Below, in pieces: positions 44,301-52,253 of a DNA stretch of 64,000 bases; position 1 is the stretch's first letter; each line of letters begins with the position of its first letter. This stretch comes from UBA2040 sp041674745. Its GTDB lineage: Bacteria; Bacteroidota; Bacteroidia; Flavobacteriales_D; Crocinitomicaceae. Under the pieces are notes generated by a model. The model ran no database searches. It saw only the letters and a program-made list of their open reading frames with translations, and was not told the DNA's origin. Where the stretch lies: positions 76,753 to 140,752 of the forward strand of contig JBAYVD010000009.1 in the NCBI GenBank assembly GCA_041674745.1. The letters run 5' to 3'. A program made the translations under genes and the position numbers.

Positions 44301-44836
44301 ATGCCAGAACAACACGCTACAATGAGGTTTCTAGTCGGTTGAATATTTCAAAAATATTCTCTTTGGAGTACAGCTATCAACGCGGTGAAAAAGATGTAGA
44401 GGCTGATTATGTGGCTGGACGAAATTATGCCATTGGGTATTATTTCCACAAACCGACCGTGAGTTTCCAGCCCAATACTAAATTCCGTTGGAGCATAGAA
44501 GGCAAATACACCGAGAAAAAAAATAGCGCAGATTTGGGCGGGCAAAAAGCGTATTTGGGTGAAATCGGCAGTAGTATTAAATACAATCAAGCCGAAAAAG
44601 GAAGTTTACAGGCGAACGTAAAAACAGTGAACATAGTCTACCGAAGCGACCCCAATACACCGTTGGGATTTGAAATGTTGGAAGCGTTAAAACCGGGCGT
44701 CAATTATACCTGGACGGTTGGTTACCAGCGTTCCTTGTCAAACAATTTGCAGATTTCACTTCAATATTCGGGACGAAAATCGGAAGGAAACAAGGCTATT
44801 CATTCCGGAGGAATGGAGGTACGGGCTTTCTTTTGA
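41390..44836 (+). CDS. Giant outer-membrane beta-barrel protein of unknown function
   Basis: A 1148-residue protein with signal peptide (1-~24, TAHAQ). The N-terminal part (~30-130, FLDSMIVYPNSLTVFCGT, YKGDRDKFLIK) is a beta-sandwich-like module. From ~140 on the sequence alternates short strands rich in aromatic residues (SISRGITFGNNQNLGV, LIAGDFWLRKPKGYFMTYQKRAQGL, VVVEFQYSDQNYARSV), ending in a YSGRKSEGNKAIHSGGMEVRAFF tail typical of an outer-membrane barrel. Related large proteins are widespread in Bacteroidota but uncharacterised. It is not SprA. The repeat element follows 8-15 bases after its stop. Confidence 0.8.
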   Translation: MFLKDFLRLVFVVLLLVGQTAHAQESSLRERFFDGKKDTVFLDSMIVYPNSLTVFCGTQLLSKTEYEFINTAGKLVLHSKCGSELKVQYRVLPIPLESVYQKRDTSYLYATYKGDRDKFLIKNTATNTDVFGGSGLNKSGSISRGITFGNNQNLGVNSTLNLELSGDIAPNLKMLAVVSDNNLPIQPDGNTNQLREFDQVFIQIYNDNLKLIAGDFWLRKPKGYFMTYQKRAQGLTLENTFKTASNGVWKTQISGALSKGKFNRQIIQGVEGNQGPYRLVGAESEPYIVVLSGTEQVFIDGKLLERGQEFDYVINYNSAEVTFTSRKQITKDVRIVVEFQYSDQNYARSVVQASANYTGKKMDFWLNGYSEQDAKNQSLQQTLSLEQKQLLSEVGDSLFLARSSSIDSVGYIDNLILYQLIDSMGYDSVLVFTADQDLGVYKAVFQQVTQGQGDYILDSYNALGKVYKWVMPIGGVSQGNFSPSRLLVAPKKQQLVTMGATYRLTKKWEIENEAAMSVYDINTFSRLDANDNRGFANRFKLKGVQNLGKDSISNWKMETNATVEYLDKNFQPVQQYRAVEFDRDWNTRNRGYLGQQLFVTASNSFKKKDFGFMNVEAQHFEIGKDFTGYKAQLDGKWNQKGFQAQWIGSYLVSEASSKNDYLRHKIDISQKIGKIRIGYKDDHERNVFKQTNGLITNSYQFFDYQFYLANIDSSKNDYKLFYRERFDFLPDSSRLNRAAKGTTMGGEFTFKQLKNQRLTVITSYRELKILDSTLINQAPENSLLGRIDYELRAFKNSLTINTFYEAGSGLELKREFLYIKVNDGQGIYTWIDYNNDGVKDLNEFEVAQYIDQASYIRVFTPSSNYVKTFSNEFNQSVFWRPERIWASKTGILKYAALFSDQVRYRVNRKTTGLSGVEAFNPSQNAVRDTNLISTSSSLRNTVFFNRTSNIFTGEYNFQNVQSKTLLASGFDARTTRYNEVSSRLNISKIFSLEYSYQRGEKDVEADYVAGRNYAIGYYFHKPTVSFQPNTKFRWSIEGKYTEKKNSADLGGQKAYLGEIGSSIKYNQAEKGSLQANVKTVNIVYRSDPNTPLGFEMLEALKPGVNYTWTVGYQRSLSNNLQISLQYSGRKSEGNKAIHSGGMEVRAFF

Positions 44837-44844
44837 TGAGGAAA

Positions 44845-45084
44845 GTTGCTAGTTGCAAGTTGAGCGTTTCTGCGAAACGGCTCTTCAAGTTGCAAGTTCT
44901 GTGTGTTTAGATTCGCTCCTGGAAGCTGGTGCTTCGCACTTCGGAATAAATACTCTTCAAGTTTCAAGAACGCTTCGCAGAAGCCGTTCCATCAAAAATT
45001 TTAAGTCAATCACTCAGCGTACAGAACTTGCAACTTTGAATTTTTCAACTCGTTGAAAAAGAACTTGCAACTTGCAACTTTTTT
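44845..45084 (+). repeat. Left copy of a ~240-bp hairpin-rich flanking repeat
   Basis: A non-coding element nearly identical to 45531-45775. Two blocks are exact: 62 bases at 44856-44917 and 63 bases at 45021-45083. Inside are a hairpin at 44862-44883, GTGC-loop-GCAC at 44929-44939, another at 44969-44988, a 9-bp stem TTTTTCAAC/GTTGAAAAA (45041-45060), and a 16-bp internal inverted repeat AAGTTGCAAGTTCTGT (44887-44902) with 45021-45036. Its ends carry AAGTTGC heptads. It fills most of the 322-base gene-free gap between the giant outer-membrane gene and the four-helix-bundle gene. Confidence 0.9.
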
Positions 45085-45158
45085 CAAATCACCTATTGCA
45101 CTATCGAAACTATTTGTCTAAATTAAGTTGAAATCTAAAATTTTAATCAAGTTTTACT

Positions 45159-45527
45159 ATGGCAACCTTTACTACTTTCGAAGAAATTTCCGCTTGGAAA
45201 AAAGCACATGAATCTGTACTTAAAATTTACAAATTAACCAATGAAACGAAATTGAAGCGGGATTTTGGTTTAAAAGATCAAATGAGGCGCTCAGCTGTTT
45301 CAATCACGTCAAATATTGCCGAAGGACACGATAGAGGAACGAAAAATCAATTTGTTTATTTCTTAAATGTGTCAAGAGGATCTTGTGCTGAACTTCGATC
45401 TCAATTGATTTTAGCTAAAGATTTGAACTATATTGAAGTAACAGATTGTGAGAAATTAAAGCAAGATTTGATGGAAGTAAGCAGAATGATTATGGGTTTG
45501 ATAAAATACCTGAAAAGTTTGAAATAG
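45159..45527 (+). CDS. Four-helix bundle protein (S23 / intervening-sequence protein family)
   Basis: A 122-residue protein matching the family through its whole length: AWKKAHESVLKIYKLTN, GLKDQMRRSAVSITSNIAEGHDRGT, FVYFLNVSRGSCAELRSQL, LAKDLNYI. The family is named from proteins encoded inside intervening sequences of 23S rRNA genes; a relative (Avd) binds RNA in diversity-generating retroelements. No reverse transcriptase or rRNA is seen here. The gene is bracketed by two direct copies of a hairpin-rich repeat, and the RNA-binding, basic character of the family suggests it acts on the repeat or its transcript. That is inference. Confidence 0.9.
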   Translation: MATFTTFEEISAWKKAHESVLKIYKLTNETKLKRDFGLKDQMRRSAVSITSNIAEGHDRGTKNQFVYFLNVSRGSCAELRSQLILAKDLNYIEVTDCEKLKQDLMEVSRMIMGLIKYLKSLK

Positions 45528-45530
45528 GGA

Positions 45531-45775
45531 AGTTTCAAGTTTCAAGTTGAGCGTTTCTGCGAAACGGCTCTTCAAGTTGCAAGTTCTGTGTGTTTAGATT
45601 CGCTTTGCTCATAGAGGCTGGTGCTGCGCACTTTGTTATAAATGTCGTTGAAATTTCAAGAACGCTTCGCAGAAGCCATTCCAACGACAATTTCAAACAT
45701 ATCCCTCAGTGCACAGAACTTGCAACTTTGAATTTTTCAACTCGTTGAAAAAGAACTTGCAACTTGCAACTTTTT
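45531..45775 (+). repeat. Right copy of the hairpin-rich flanking repeat
   Basis: The direct copy of 44845-45084, offset 687 bases at its left block and 692 at its right, starting 4 bases after the four-helix-bundle stop. Its left end shows three AAGTTTC-type heptads. The GTGC-loop-GCAC stem is kept while the loop differs (45621-45631). The middle differs from the left copy, yet has its own outer stem TGTCGTTG (45643-45650) with CAACGACA (45682-45689). Its last base lies within the prfA stop codon (45774-45776). Confidence 0.9.
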
Positions 45776-46853
45776 ACATCGTTTCCCCCTTCAATTTCTC
45801 CGCATTCTCGGCCATTTTCAAAGAATCCACCATTTCTTGCATATCGCCATTCATGAAAGCGGAAAGATTGTACATTGTTTTTCCAATGCGGTGATCTGTG
45901 ATTCGTCCTTGCGGGTAATTGTACGTTCTGATTTTTGCTGATCGGTCACCTGTGGAAACCAAGGTTTTTCTGTGTGCCGAACGTTCTTCGTGCAAACGAT
46001 CCAATTCTCGTTGATACAAACGTGAACGCAACACCGAGATTGCTTTTTCTAAGTTTTTGTGTTGGGAGCGACCATCCTGACATTCGACCACCAAACCGGT
46101 TGGTAGGTGTGTCAATCGAATCGCCGATTCTGTTTTGTTGACGTGTTGACCACCCGCACCAGATGCACGGAAAGTATCTCGTTTTACATCCGTCATGTTC
46201 AGTTCAAAATCTACTTCTTCTGCTTCGGGAAGAACGGCAACGGTAATTGCTGAAGTGTGAACGCGTCCTTGTGATTCTGTTTCCGGTACACGCTGAACGC
46301 GGTGCACGCCTGATTCAAATTTCATGTTCCCGTAAATCGCTTCGCCTGTAATTTCCAATGAAATCTCCTTGAAGCCTTTTGTGGTGCCTTCAGAAGAATT
46401 CACAATTTCGTACTGCCAACCTTTTTCCTTGAAAAACATCGTGTACATTCGGAAGATATCTTCTACGAAAATACAAGCTTCGTCGCCGCCGGTTCCAGCG
46501 CGAAGCTCCAGAATGGCATTTTTGTTGTCTTCAGGATCTTTCGGAATCAACATGTATTTGATTTCTTCTTCCAATTCCGGACGAATGGTTTCCAAATCAT
46601 CAATTTCTGCCTTGGCCATTTCCCGCATTTCTGGATCGGTTTCCTCCGCTAAAAGTGCTTTGGAAGATTCTAAATTGCCTAAAATGTCTTTGTATTTTTT
46701 ATACACGACGTCCATGTCTTCCAGCTCTTTGTATTCTTGGCTCAATTTGACGTAGCGTGCCATATCCGAAATGATATCAGGATCCACGATTAGTTTCCCC
46801 ACTTCAATAAATCGGTAATGTATGGCTTCGAGTTTTTTAAGTAAATCGTTCAT
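45774..46853 (-). CDS. prfA: Peptide chain release factor 1
   Basis: A 359-residue class I release factor that reads UAA/UAG. GGQ is at 234-236 (SGAGGQHVNKTES), with RAGTGGDEA at ~118-126 and the codon-recognition region RVPETESQGRVHTS. Length is normal. The stop codon is immediately next to the right copy of the hairpin repeat, so the element has inserted, or been kept, right at the gene's end without damaging it. Confidence 0.97.
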   Translation of the reverse strand: MNDLLKKLEAIHYRFIEVGKLIVDPDIISDMARYVKLSQEYKELEDMDVVYKKYKDILGNLESSKALLAEETDPEMREMAKAEIDDLETIRPELEEEIKYMLIPKDPEDNKNAILELRAGTGGDEACIFVEDIFRMYTMFFKEKGWQYEIVNSSEGTTKGFKEISLEITGEAIYGNMKFESGVHRVQRVPETESQGRVHTSAITVAVLPEAEEVDFELNMTDVKRDTFRASGAGGQHVNKTESAIRLTHLPTGLVVECQDGRSQHKNLEKAISVLRSRLYQRELDRLHEERSAHRKTLVSTGDRSAKIRTYNYPQGRITDHRIGKTMYNLSAFMNGDMQEMVDSLKMAENAEKLKGETM

Positions 46854-46956
46854 GATTTGGAATATGGATTTTGGAGAATGGATCGTCTTAATAAATTAAG
46901 ACTGATGGAATAGTAAGTATGGTATTGTCCATGCTCAATATTCCATGTTCCATGCT

Positions 46957-48123
46957 CTAATAAGTAAATTTCCCGTATGGTGAAGTAATCGTTAATTTGT
47001 TGCCTTCATTTTTTTCTACTCGACCTACGATTTGAGCGTCAATGTTGAAGGATTTTGAAATAGCGATAATGGAATCAGCGATATCTTTTGGCACATAAAT
47101 TTCCATTCGGTGCCCCATGTTGAAGACTTTGTACATTTCCTTCCAATCCGTTTTCGATTCTTCTTGAATCAATTTGAAAAGTGGAGGAATTGGGAATAGA
47201 TTGTCTTTGATCACATGTACATCTTTCACAAAATGCAAAACTTTCGTTTGCGCTCCACCCGAACAATGCACCATTCCATGAATTTCATTTCGGTGCGCAT
47301 CCAATATTTTTTTAATTACTGGTGCGTAGGTTCTCGTCGGAGAAAGCACCAATTTACCTGCGTTGATGGGACTTCCTTCAACAGTGTCTGTCAATTCTTT
47401 GCTGCCGGAATAGACTAAATCTTCCGGTACACTTGGGTCGAAACTTTCAGGAAAATCTTTTGCCAAGGTTTTTGAAAACACATCGTGACGTGCTGAAGTC
47501 AAACCATTGCTTCCCATCCCGCCGTTGTACTCTTTTTCGTAGGTTGCTTGACCGAAAGAAGCCAACCCAACAATGACGTCGCCGTCTTGAATGTTGTGAT
47601 TGGAAATGACATCCGAACGTTTCATGCGACAAACTACTGTAGAATCTACAATAATCGTTCTCACCAAATCGCCAACATCTGCTGTTTCACCACCTGTAGA
47701 TTGAATGCCAATTCCTTGTGAACGCAAATCGGCCAACAATTCTTCCGTTCCGTTGATGATTTCAGAAATGACTTCACCTGTGATGAGGTTTTTGTTTCGT
47801 CCAATGGTCGAAGAAAGTAAAATATTATCGGTGGCACCTACGCACAAAAGGTCGTCGATGTTCATGATTAATGCGTCTTGAGCAATTCCTTTCCAAACAG
47901 AAACATCCCCCGTTTTTTTCCAATACATGTAAGCCAAAGCAGATTTTGTTCCAGCTCCGTCAGCATGCATGACCACGCAATAGTCTTCGTCTCCGGTTAG
48001 GGTATCAGGAACAATTTTGCAGAAAGCTTGGGGGAATAAACCTTTATCAACGTTTTTAATAGCGTTGTGAACTTCTTCTTTTCCGGCTGAAACTCCTCTG
48101 AGTTGGTATCGCGTATCCGACAT
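46957..48123 (-). CDS. purM: Phosphoribosylformylglycinamidine cyclo-ligase (AIR synthase)
   Basis: A 388-residue purine enzyme, from the ATG at 48123 (MSDTRYQLRGVSAG); 31 codons upstream of it are in frame but precede the promoter box and are not credible. Motifs: HADGAGTKSALAYMYW, MNIDDLLCVGAT, GGETADVGDLVRT, GLASFGQATYEKEYNGGMGSNGLT, and GMVHCSGGAQTKVLHF. It is the longer Bacteroidota version of PurM. It makes AIR from FGAM with ATP. The 103-base gap to prfA has an 8-bp inverted repeat (46885-46902) and no T-run. Confidence 0.95.
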   Translation of the reverse strand: MSDTRYQLRGVSAGKEEVHNAIKNVDKGLFPQAFCKIVPDTLTGDEDYCVVMHADGAGTKSALAYMYWKKTGDVSVWKGIAQDALIMNIDDLLCVGATDNILLSSTIGRNKNLITGEVISEIINGTEELLADLRSQGIGIQSTGGETADVGDLVRTIIVDSTVVCRMKRSDVISNHNIQDGDVIVGLASFGQATYEKEYNGGMGSNGLTSARHDVFSKTLAKDFPESFDPSVPEDLVYSGSKELTDTVEGSPINAGKLVLSPTRTYAPVIKKILDAHRNEIHGMVHCSGGAQTKVLHFVKDVHVIKDNLFPIPPLFKLIQEESKTDWKEMYKVFNMGHRMEIYVPKDIADSIIAISKSFNIDAQIVGRVEKNEGNKLTITSPYGKFTY

Positions 48124-48145
48124 GTATTGTGCTTTTTTTGAGGGG

Positions 48146-48153
48146 CAAAGATA
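48146..48153 (-). promoter_or_regulatory. -7 promoter box (TATCTTTG) of purM
   Basis: Exact TAnnTTTG on the minus strand, 22 bases before the purM ATG. The -33 position holds TTTAC rather than TTTG. Confidence 0.65.
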
Positions 48154-48287
48154 GGGAAAATTCGGTAAATAGTTTTTGTTTCTATCGCCTTGTTTGGAGG
48201 TGTATGTCAAAGACAAGAATCATTTGTAATTAAACTTTTGGTCTATGAATTTGTTAAGTAACTATTCCACATTAAAATCCGAAAAAC

Positions 48288-48464
48288 ATGTTTTCCATTT
48301 TTAAAACCAAATTACCCATCGAAAAGTTAACGATGGAATACCAAAAATTGATGGCAGAAGCGCATAAATTGTCCACTGTGAGTAGAAGCGCCAGTGATGC
48401 AAAAGTGAAAGAAGCGAACGATGTGCAAGCAAAGATTGACGAATTGTTGAAAATGAAAAAATGA
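48288..48464 (+). CDS. Lacal_2735 family small protein
   Basis: A 58-residue protein too short for many gene finders, starting MFSIFKTKLPIEKLTMEYQK. The pattern (K.P.EKL...Y..LM.EAHKLST..R..SDAK..EA..V..KI) is that of Lacal_2735, a short helical family of Flavobacteriales with unknown function. The stop (48462-48464) overlaps the ATG of the next gene (48461), so the two are coupled. Confidence 0.8.
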   Translation: MFSIFKTKLPIEKLTMEYQKLMAEAHKLSTVSRSASDAKVKEANDVQAKIDELLKMKK

Positions 48465-48748
48465 GTACAGAAGCTATTTTTTCATCATCGGAATTGGACC
48501 GAATCATCGAAATGGCATGGGAGGACCGAACGCCTTTTGAAGCCATCGAATATCAATTTGGAATTCCGGAAAAGGAGGTAATTGTATTGATGCGGAAAAC
48601 CTTAAAACGCAGTAGTTTCAATCTTTGGCGAAAAAGAGTCAATTCAGGAGTTAGTCAGAAACACCTTGAAAAGCGAAATCCGGAAATCAATCGATTCAAA
48701 TGCACGCGGCAACGAGCCATTGCTAGCAATAAAATTTCCAAACGATAA
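48461..48748 (+). CDS. TIGR03643 / DUF2805 family protein
   Basis: A 95-residue protein beginning MSTEAIFSSSELDRIIEMAWEDRTPFEAIEYQFGI with VIVLMRKTLKRSSFNLWRKRV, matching TIGR03643 (DUF2805), a short helix-turn-helix-like protein of Bacteroidota and cyanobacteria. The basic tail (KFKC-TRQRAIASNK type) could bind nucleic acid. Function unknown. It is coupled to the Lacal_2735 gene and ends 7 bases from the convergent 48756 gene. Confidence 0.82.
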   Translation: MSTEAIFSSSELDRIIEMAWEDRTPFEAIEYQFGIPEKEVIVLMRKTLKRSSFNLWRKRVNSGVSQKHLEKRNPEINRFKCTRQRAIASNKISKR

Positions 48749-48755
48749 TCGAATA

Positions 48756-50315
48756 TTAAAAGGTGCCGCGTTCGGATCGGTAAGTCGTTTTGCCTAATTG
48801 CAACTGTATACCAACTTGCAGCAGGTTGTAGGCATTCCGGGGTGATTCTTCCATGAAGTTGAGTCCTCTACCGTACTGAACGAAAAGTCGGTGGAATACG
48901 GAACCAGAATTTTTTGAAAACGTAAAACCTACGTGTACATTCGGTTCCAGATAATTCGGCGAATGTTTTCCGATGCTTCCTTTGTATTCCGTGCCAATGT
49001 AGAATCGTGCATACCAAAATCGGTTTGTCGTAAAAGATTGCTTCCAGCGGTTGCCACTAAAAAGGGAATTGAACGGTAAAGTAATCAAGTTGTACCGTGC
49101 GCGAATAGCTCCGTAAATAGCCGCTTTGGCGTGAAGGCCAACTAAAAATTCAAGATCCAGGATTTTTGTTCCCGTGAAAAGACCAATGGCACCATACGAA
49201 AACTGGTTGCCGTTTTGCGTGTGAAGGCCCAATTCAGCAAAATTGTATACTTCGTTTTTTCGTTGGTAGAGTCCAACAAGTATATTTTCCGTTTCACCGA
49301 TCGATTTTTCTTCTAGACAATTGGTGATTTCATGTGTTGGTAATTTTCGTTGTATCGCTGCGATAGAACCATTTTCTTGATTCACTCGCGCATAAAAATA
49401 ATCCTTGTCTTTTTCAACCCATTCAATTTTTTCTTCTTTCGTGAAATAATCCAAATCGGAATCAATCCATTCTTGTGGAACGCGAATTGTAACACTCTTT
49501 TTCTGGAAAATAGGTGTTTTGAATTGCAACTGTTCCATCAAGGGCTGATCCGTTGCGCGTTCCATTTTTAGCAAAGTCAGTTGTTTGTTCGTTTGAAAAT
49601 CTTCGTGGCAATCTGTACAGGGAAAATCATCAATGGTAAAGATTTTGAATCGGTCGAAGTCGGTTGCTAGAATTTCCGTCACTTCCATTTCTTCGGATGG
49701 ACCGTTACTTTTTACTTTTACTTTTTTCCAGACCAATCGGTACGCCTCAAATTCACCTTTGTCATCGATTTTACCAGCATACAAATCCGGTCGATTGCTA
49801 TTCGAATTGGAAATAGGACGAAACAACTGCACCATCGATTTTCTTCCACGGGAAGTGGAAGTCTGTCGATACGTCTGCAATTCTGTGTAGGCAACGCGGT
49901 AACAGCCCGCAGGAATTTCTGTCTCGTTTTTGATCAATTTTAACGTTTCTGAAGTGTAAATGACCACTTGGATTTTTCGGGTAGACCCTGCTTCTTTTTC
50001 CCATCTACCAGCCGTTGGATAAATCGCATAAGGAATGTTCCCTTTCCAACTATTCGCGAGTAATTTTTTAATCTTTTGCGAACGTATTTCGGTGGTGCGG
50101 AAATTGGAAAGAAAGGTTCCTACCGAATCGGATTGACCAATGAAATGAACAGAATCTACTTCTCCGGCCGTTATTTTCTTGTATTCATTGAGAAATGGCT
50201 GGTTGGAAGCTTTTGTCGGTTTTAGTTTCCCGAAAGAATAATCGAAGGTGAAAACCGTTTGGGAAATTCCGAAAATGGGAAGTAGAAGGAGCAAAAAATA
50301 AACTACAATTTTCAT
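48756..50315 (-). CDS. Secreted protein of unknown function with a CxxCH motif
   Basis: A 519-residue protein with signal peptide (1-19, FGISQ). The N-terminal ~130 residues (VDSVHFIGQSDSVGTFLSNFRTTEIRSQKIKKLL) look like an OmpA-like region. FPCTDCHEDF at about residue 235 is a single CxxCH of heme-c type. The C-terminal part (~340-519, EVYNFAELGLHTQ, RFYIGTEYKGSIG, GIQLQLG) looks like a beta-barrel or PorP-like strand array. Not assignable to a family. It is convergent with the DUF2805 gene and well separated from the MutS-like gene. Confidence 0.72.
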   Translation of the reverse strand: MKIVVYFLLLLLPIFGISQTVFTFDYSFGKLKPTKASNQPFLNEYKKITAGEVDSVHFIGQSDSVGTFLSNFRTTEIRSQKIKKLLANSWKGNIPYAIYPTAGRWEKEAGSTRKIQVVIYTSETLKLIKNETEIPAGCYRVAYTELQTYRQTSTSRGRKSMVQLFRPISNSNSNRPDLYAGKIDDKGEFEAYRLVWKKVKVKSNGPSEEMEVTEILATDFDRFKIFTIDDFPCTDCHEDFQTNKQLTLLKMERATDQPLMEQLQFKTPIFQKKSVTIRVPQEWIDSDLDYFTKEEKIEWVEKDKDYFYARVNQENGSIAAIQRKLPTHEITNCLEEKSIGETENILVGLYQRKNEVYNFAELGLHTQNGNQFSYGAIGLFTGTKILDLEFLVGLHAKAAIYGAIRARYNLITLPFNSLFSGNRWKQSFTTNRFWYARFYIGTEYKGSIGKHSPNYLEPNVHVGFTFSKNSGSVFHRLFVQYGRGLNFMEESPRNAYNLLQVGIQLQLGKTTYRSERGTF

Positions 50316-50412
50316 TCAATTGACTTTAAAAGTTCTCATTCGCCCATCACGAAAATAAACTATTTCCTTTTCTTTTCAAAATGATTATTCTACGATTGTG
50401 TCAGATTTGTCA

Positions 50413-52194
50413 TTAAATCACCCCCATCTTCTTCATTAAAAACGTCGCGCTTTTGTTTTTGCAAACACCGTCGCGTAGCTGGTAGTCGAAATAGAGTTCA
50501 TTGTCGACGATTTCTACTTCGAAGCACTTGTTCATGAGTTGGTCGGGATATTCCGCTGTTGTGTCACAAACTTTTAAATCGTGGGTAGCCACAGCACCAA
50601 TGGCATTTTTTGCGATGATTTTCTTAACCACTTCGACCGTTCCCGTTCGTTTGTCGTCGGAATTGGTGCCACGGAGAATTTCGTCCAATAAAACAAAGCA
50701 GGTTTCTTTTTCAGCAGCGTCCATGACTTCTTTTAATCGTTTTACTTCCGCAAAAAAGAAAGATTCGCTGTCGTTGAGCGAGTCGGAAACGCGCATGGAA
50801 ACGTACACCGGAATCGGGTGAATACTGGCTCGCTGCGCGCATACAGGAGCGCCGGTTCCAGCCAGCACCATGTTGACACCCAAACTGCGCAGAAAAGTAC
50901 TTTTACCAGACATATTGGAACCCGTGAGAATAATGAATTTTTGTTTTGTGAATTCGATGTCGCTGGTCACGCGCTTTTGGGCATTCAACAAGGGATGACC
51001 TAATTTTTCAAAAACGATTTCATGTTTGTCGTTCAGTTCCGGAAACGTGAATGCTGGATTGTTGTAAGCGAAATTAGCGAGTGAATTGAGTGCTTCCATT
51101 TCACCAATCAAGTCAATCCAATTCATGGTCTTTTCCGCAAAATTAAATTTCCAATTGCGGAATCCACGCAAAGTATGCAGGTGAAACAATAAAAAGCCAT
51201 TGAACAGAACGGTACCAACTGGGTTGAGAATATTCTCCAATTGACCAAATAGTTTGGACAACTTTTCAATTTGAATACTTGCCGAACCGGATGGATAGAC
51301 CAATTGGCTTTTCAGGTTTTTCAATTTTTCAGAAGTGAATTCTTTGGTCTCGATTTTCTGCAACATCAAACTATAATTCTGCAAGGTTTCGTCTATTTTG
51401 GTGGAACCCGTTAATTCTTGTTTGATCATCTTCAGTTGATTGCCGAGAATCCCTAAATTCGTTAAGAAAAGCAGCACACACAAATTACCCAATCCTGCGT
51501 CAAAAATATAGTTGTAGACCATCAACCCAATTAAAATGGCAGGCAGAACGTAAGAGATTACGTGGATAAATTTCGTTTGTTTTTGAGGAGTAGTTTTTGT
51601 CCAAGTTTGAAGATCCTGATAAATTTGTTGTCGGTCGGCTGTAACCATTCCTAGGGATTGCAGCTCTTGTCGCCAAGCAACATCATTGGCCAATTCTTCA
51701 ATGGCAGGTTGATTTTCCAAAATTTGACTGGGCGGTAACAGCGTAGAAAGCGTTTTTGCCAATGTTTTCGATCCGATGTAAGTGGTTGTTCTATTCAGAA
51801 CATGGAACAAAGATCGCGGACCGAAAAAATCCAAATCATAGGAATAGGCGTGCGTAGGATCCACAAATTGCAATCCATCTGGAAAGGGTATTTTTTCGCC
51901 GTTTAAGAAGGACAATTCGTTTTCATTGATTTCAATCAATGCTTTGTTCAATTTTCTCCGGCTGGATAGTCGGCCATGAATTTTAATCAAAACAATAAAT
52001 CCGGCAATGGAAGCCAACGCTAACGCAGCAAAAAGTGGAGAAGTGGTTTTGAAGAAATAGTAACCGAAAATCAAAATGGCGATTCCAACCACCAACCGCG
52101 CGGCGCTAATAGAATTGAACTTGGATTTGATTTGTGCGTAGCGAAGTTTTTGTTGTGCTAGATTTTGGGAATATGTATCGATTGGGTTTTTCAT
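50413..52194 (-). CDS. MutS-related ATPase with membrane segments
   Basis: A 593-residue protein from the ATG at 52194 (MKNPIDTYSQ). The N-terminal third carries two hydrophobic segments near residues 33-72 and another pair near 205-245. The C-terminal MutS ABC-ATPase (~360-593) has Walker A GSNMSGKST at ~425, Walker B FVLLDEILRGTNSDDK and ATHDL. The mismatch-binding and connector domains of MutS are missing, and the Smr tail of MutS2 is absent too. Membrane-anchored MutS-like proteins of this kind are common in Bacteroidota but not studied. Confidence 0.85.
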   Translation of the reverse strand: MKNPIDTYSQNLAQQKLRYAQIKSKFNSISAARLVVGIAILIFGYYFFKTTSPLFAALALASIAGFIVLIKIHGRLSSRRKLNKALIEINENELSFLNGEKIPFPDGLQFVDPTHAYSYDLDFFGPRSLFHVLNRTTTYIGSKTLAKTLSTLLPPSQILENQPAIEELANDVAWRQELQSLGMVTADRQQIYQDLQTWTKTTPQKQTKFIHVISYVLPAILIGLMVYNYIFDAGLGNLCVLLFLTNLGILGNQLKMIKQELTGSTKIDETLQNYSLMLQKIETKEFTSEKLKNLKSQLVYPSGSASIQIEKLSKLFGQLENILNPVGTVLFNGFLLFHLHTLRGFRNWKFNFAEKTMNWIDLIGEMEALNSLANFAYNNPAFTFPELNDKHEIVFEKLGHPLLNAQKRVTSDIEFTKQKFIILTGSNMSGKSTFLRSLGVNMVLAGTGAPVCAQRASIHPIPVYVSMRVSDSLNDSESFFFAEVKRLKEVMDAAEKETCFVLLDEILRGTNSDDKRTGTVEVVKKIIAKNAIGAVATHDLKVCDTTAEYPDQLMNKCFEVEIVDNELYFDYQLRDGVCKNKSATFLMKKMGVI

Positions 52195-52253
52195 CTGTTG
52201 CTTTTGAACCGAACGAAGGTCGCAATTTTTTAGCGAACCATGCGCAAATTCAA

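Noticed and set aside
44853..45056. Short open frame inside the left repeat
   Set aside because: The right copy of the repeat has indels that break the frame, so the repeat does not code for protein.
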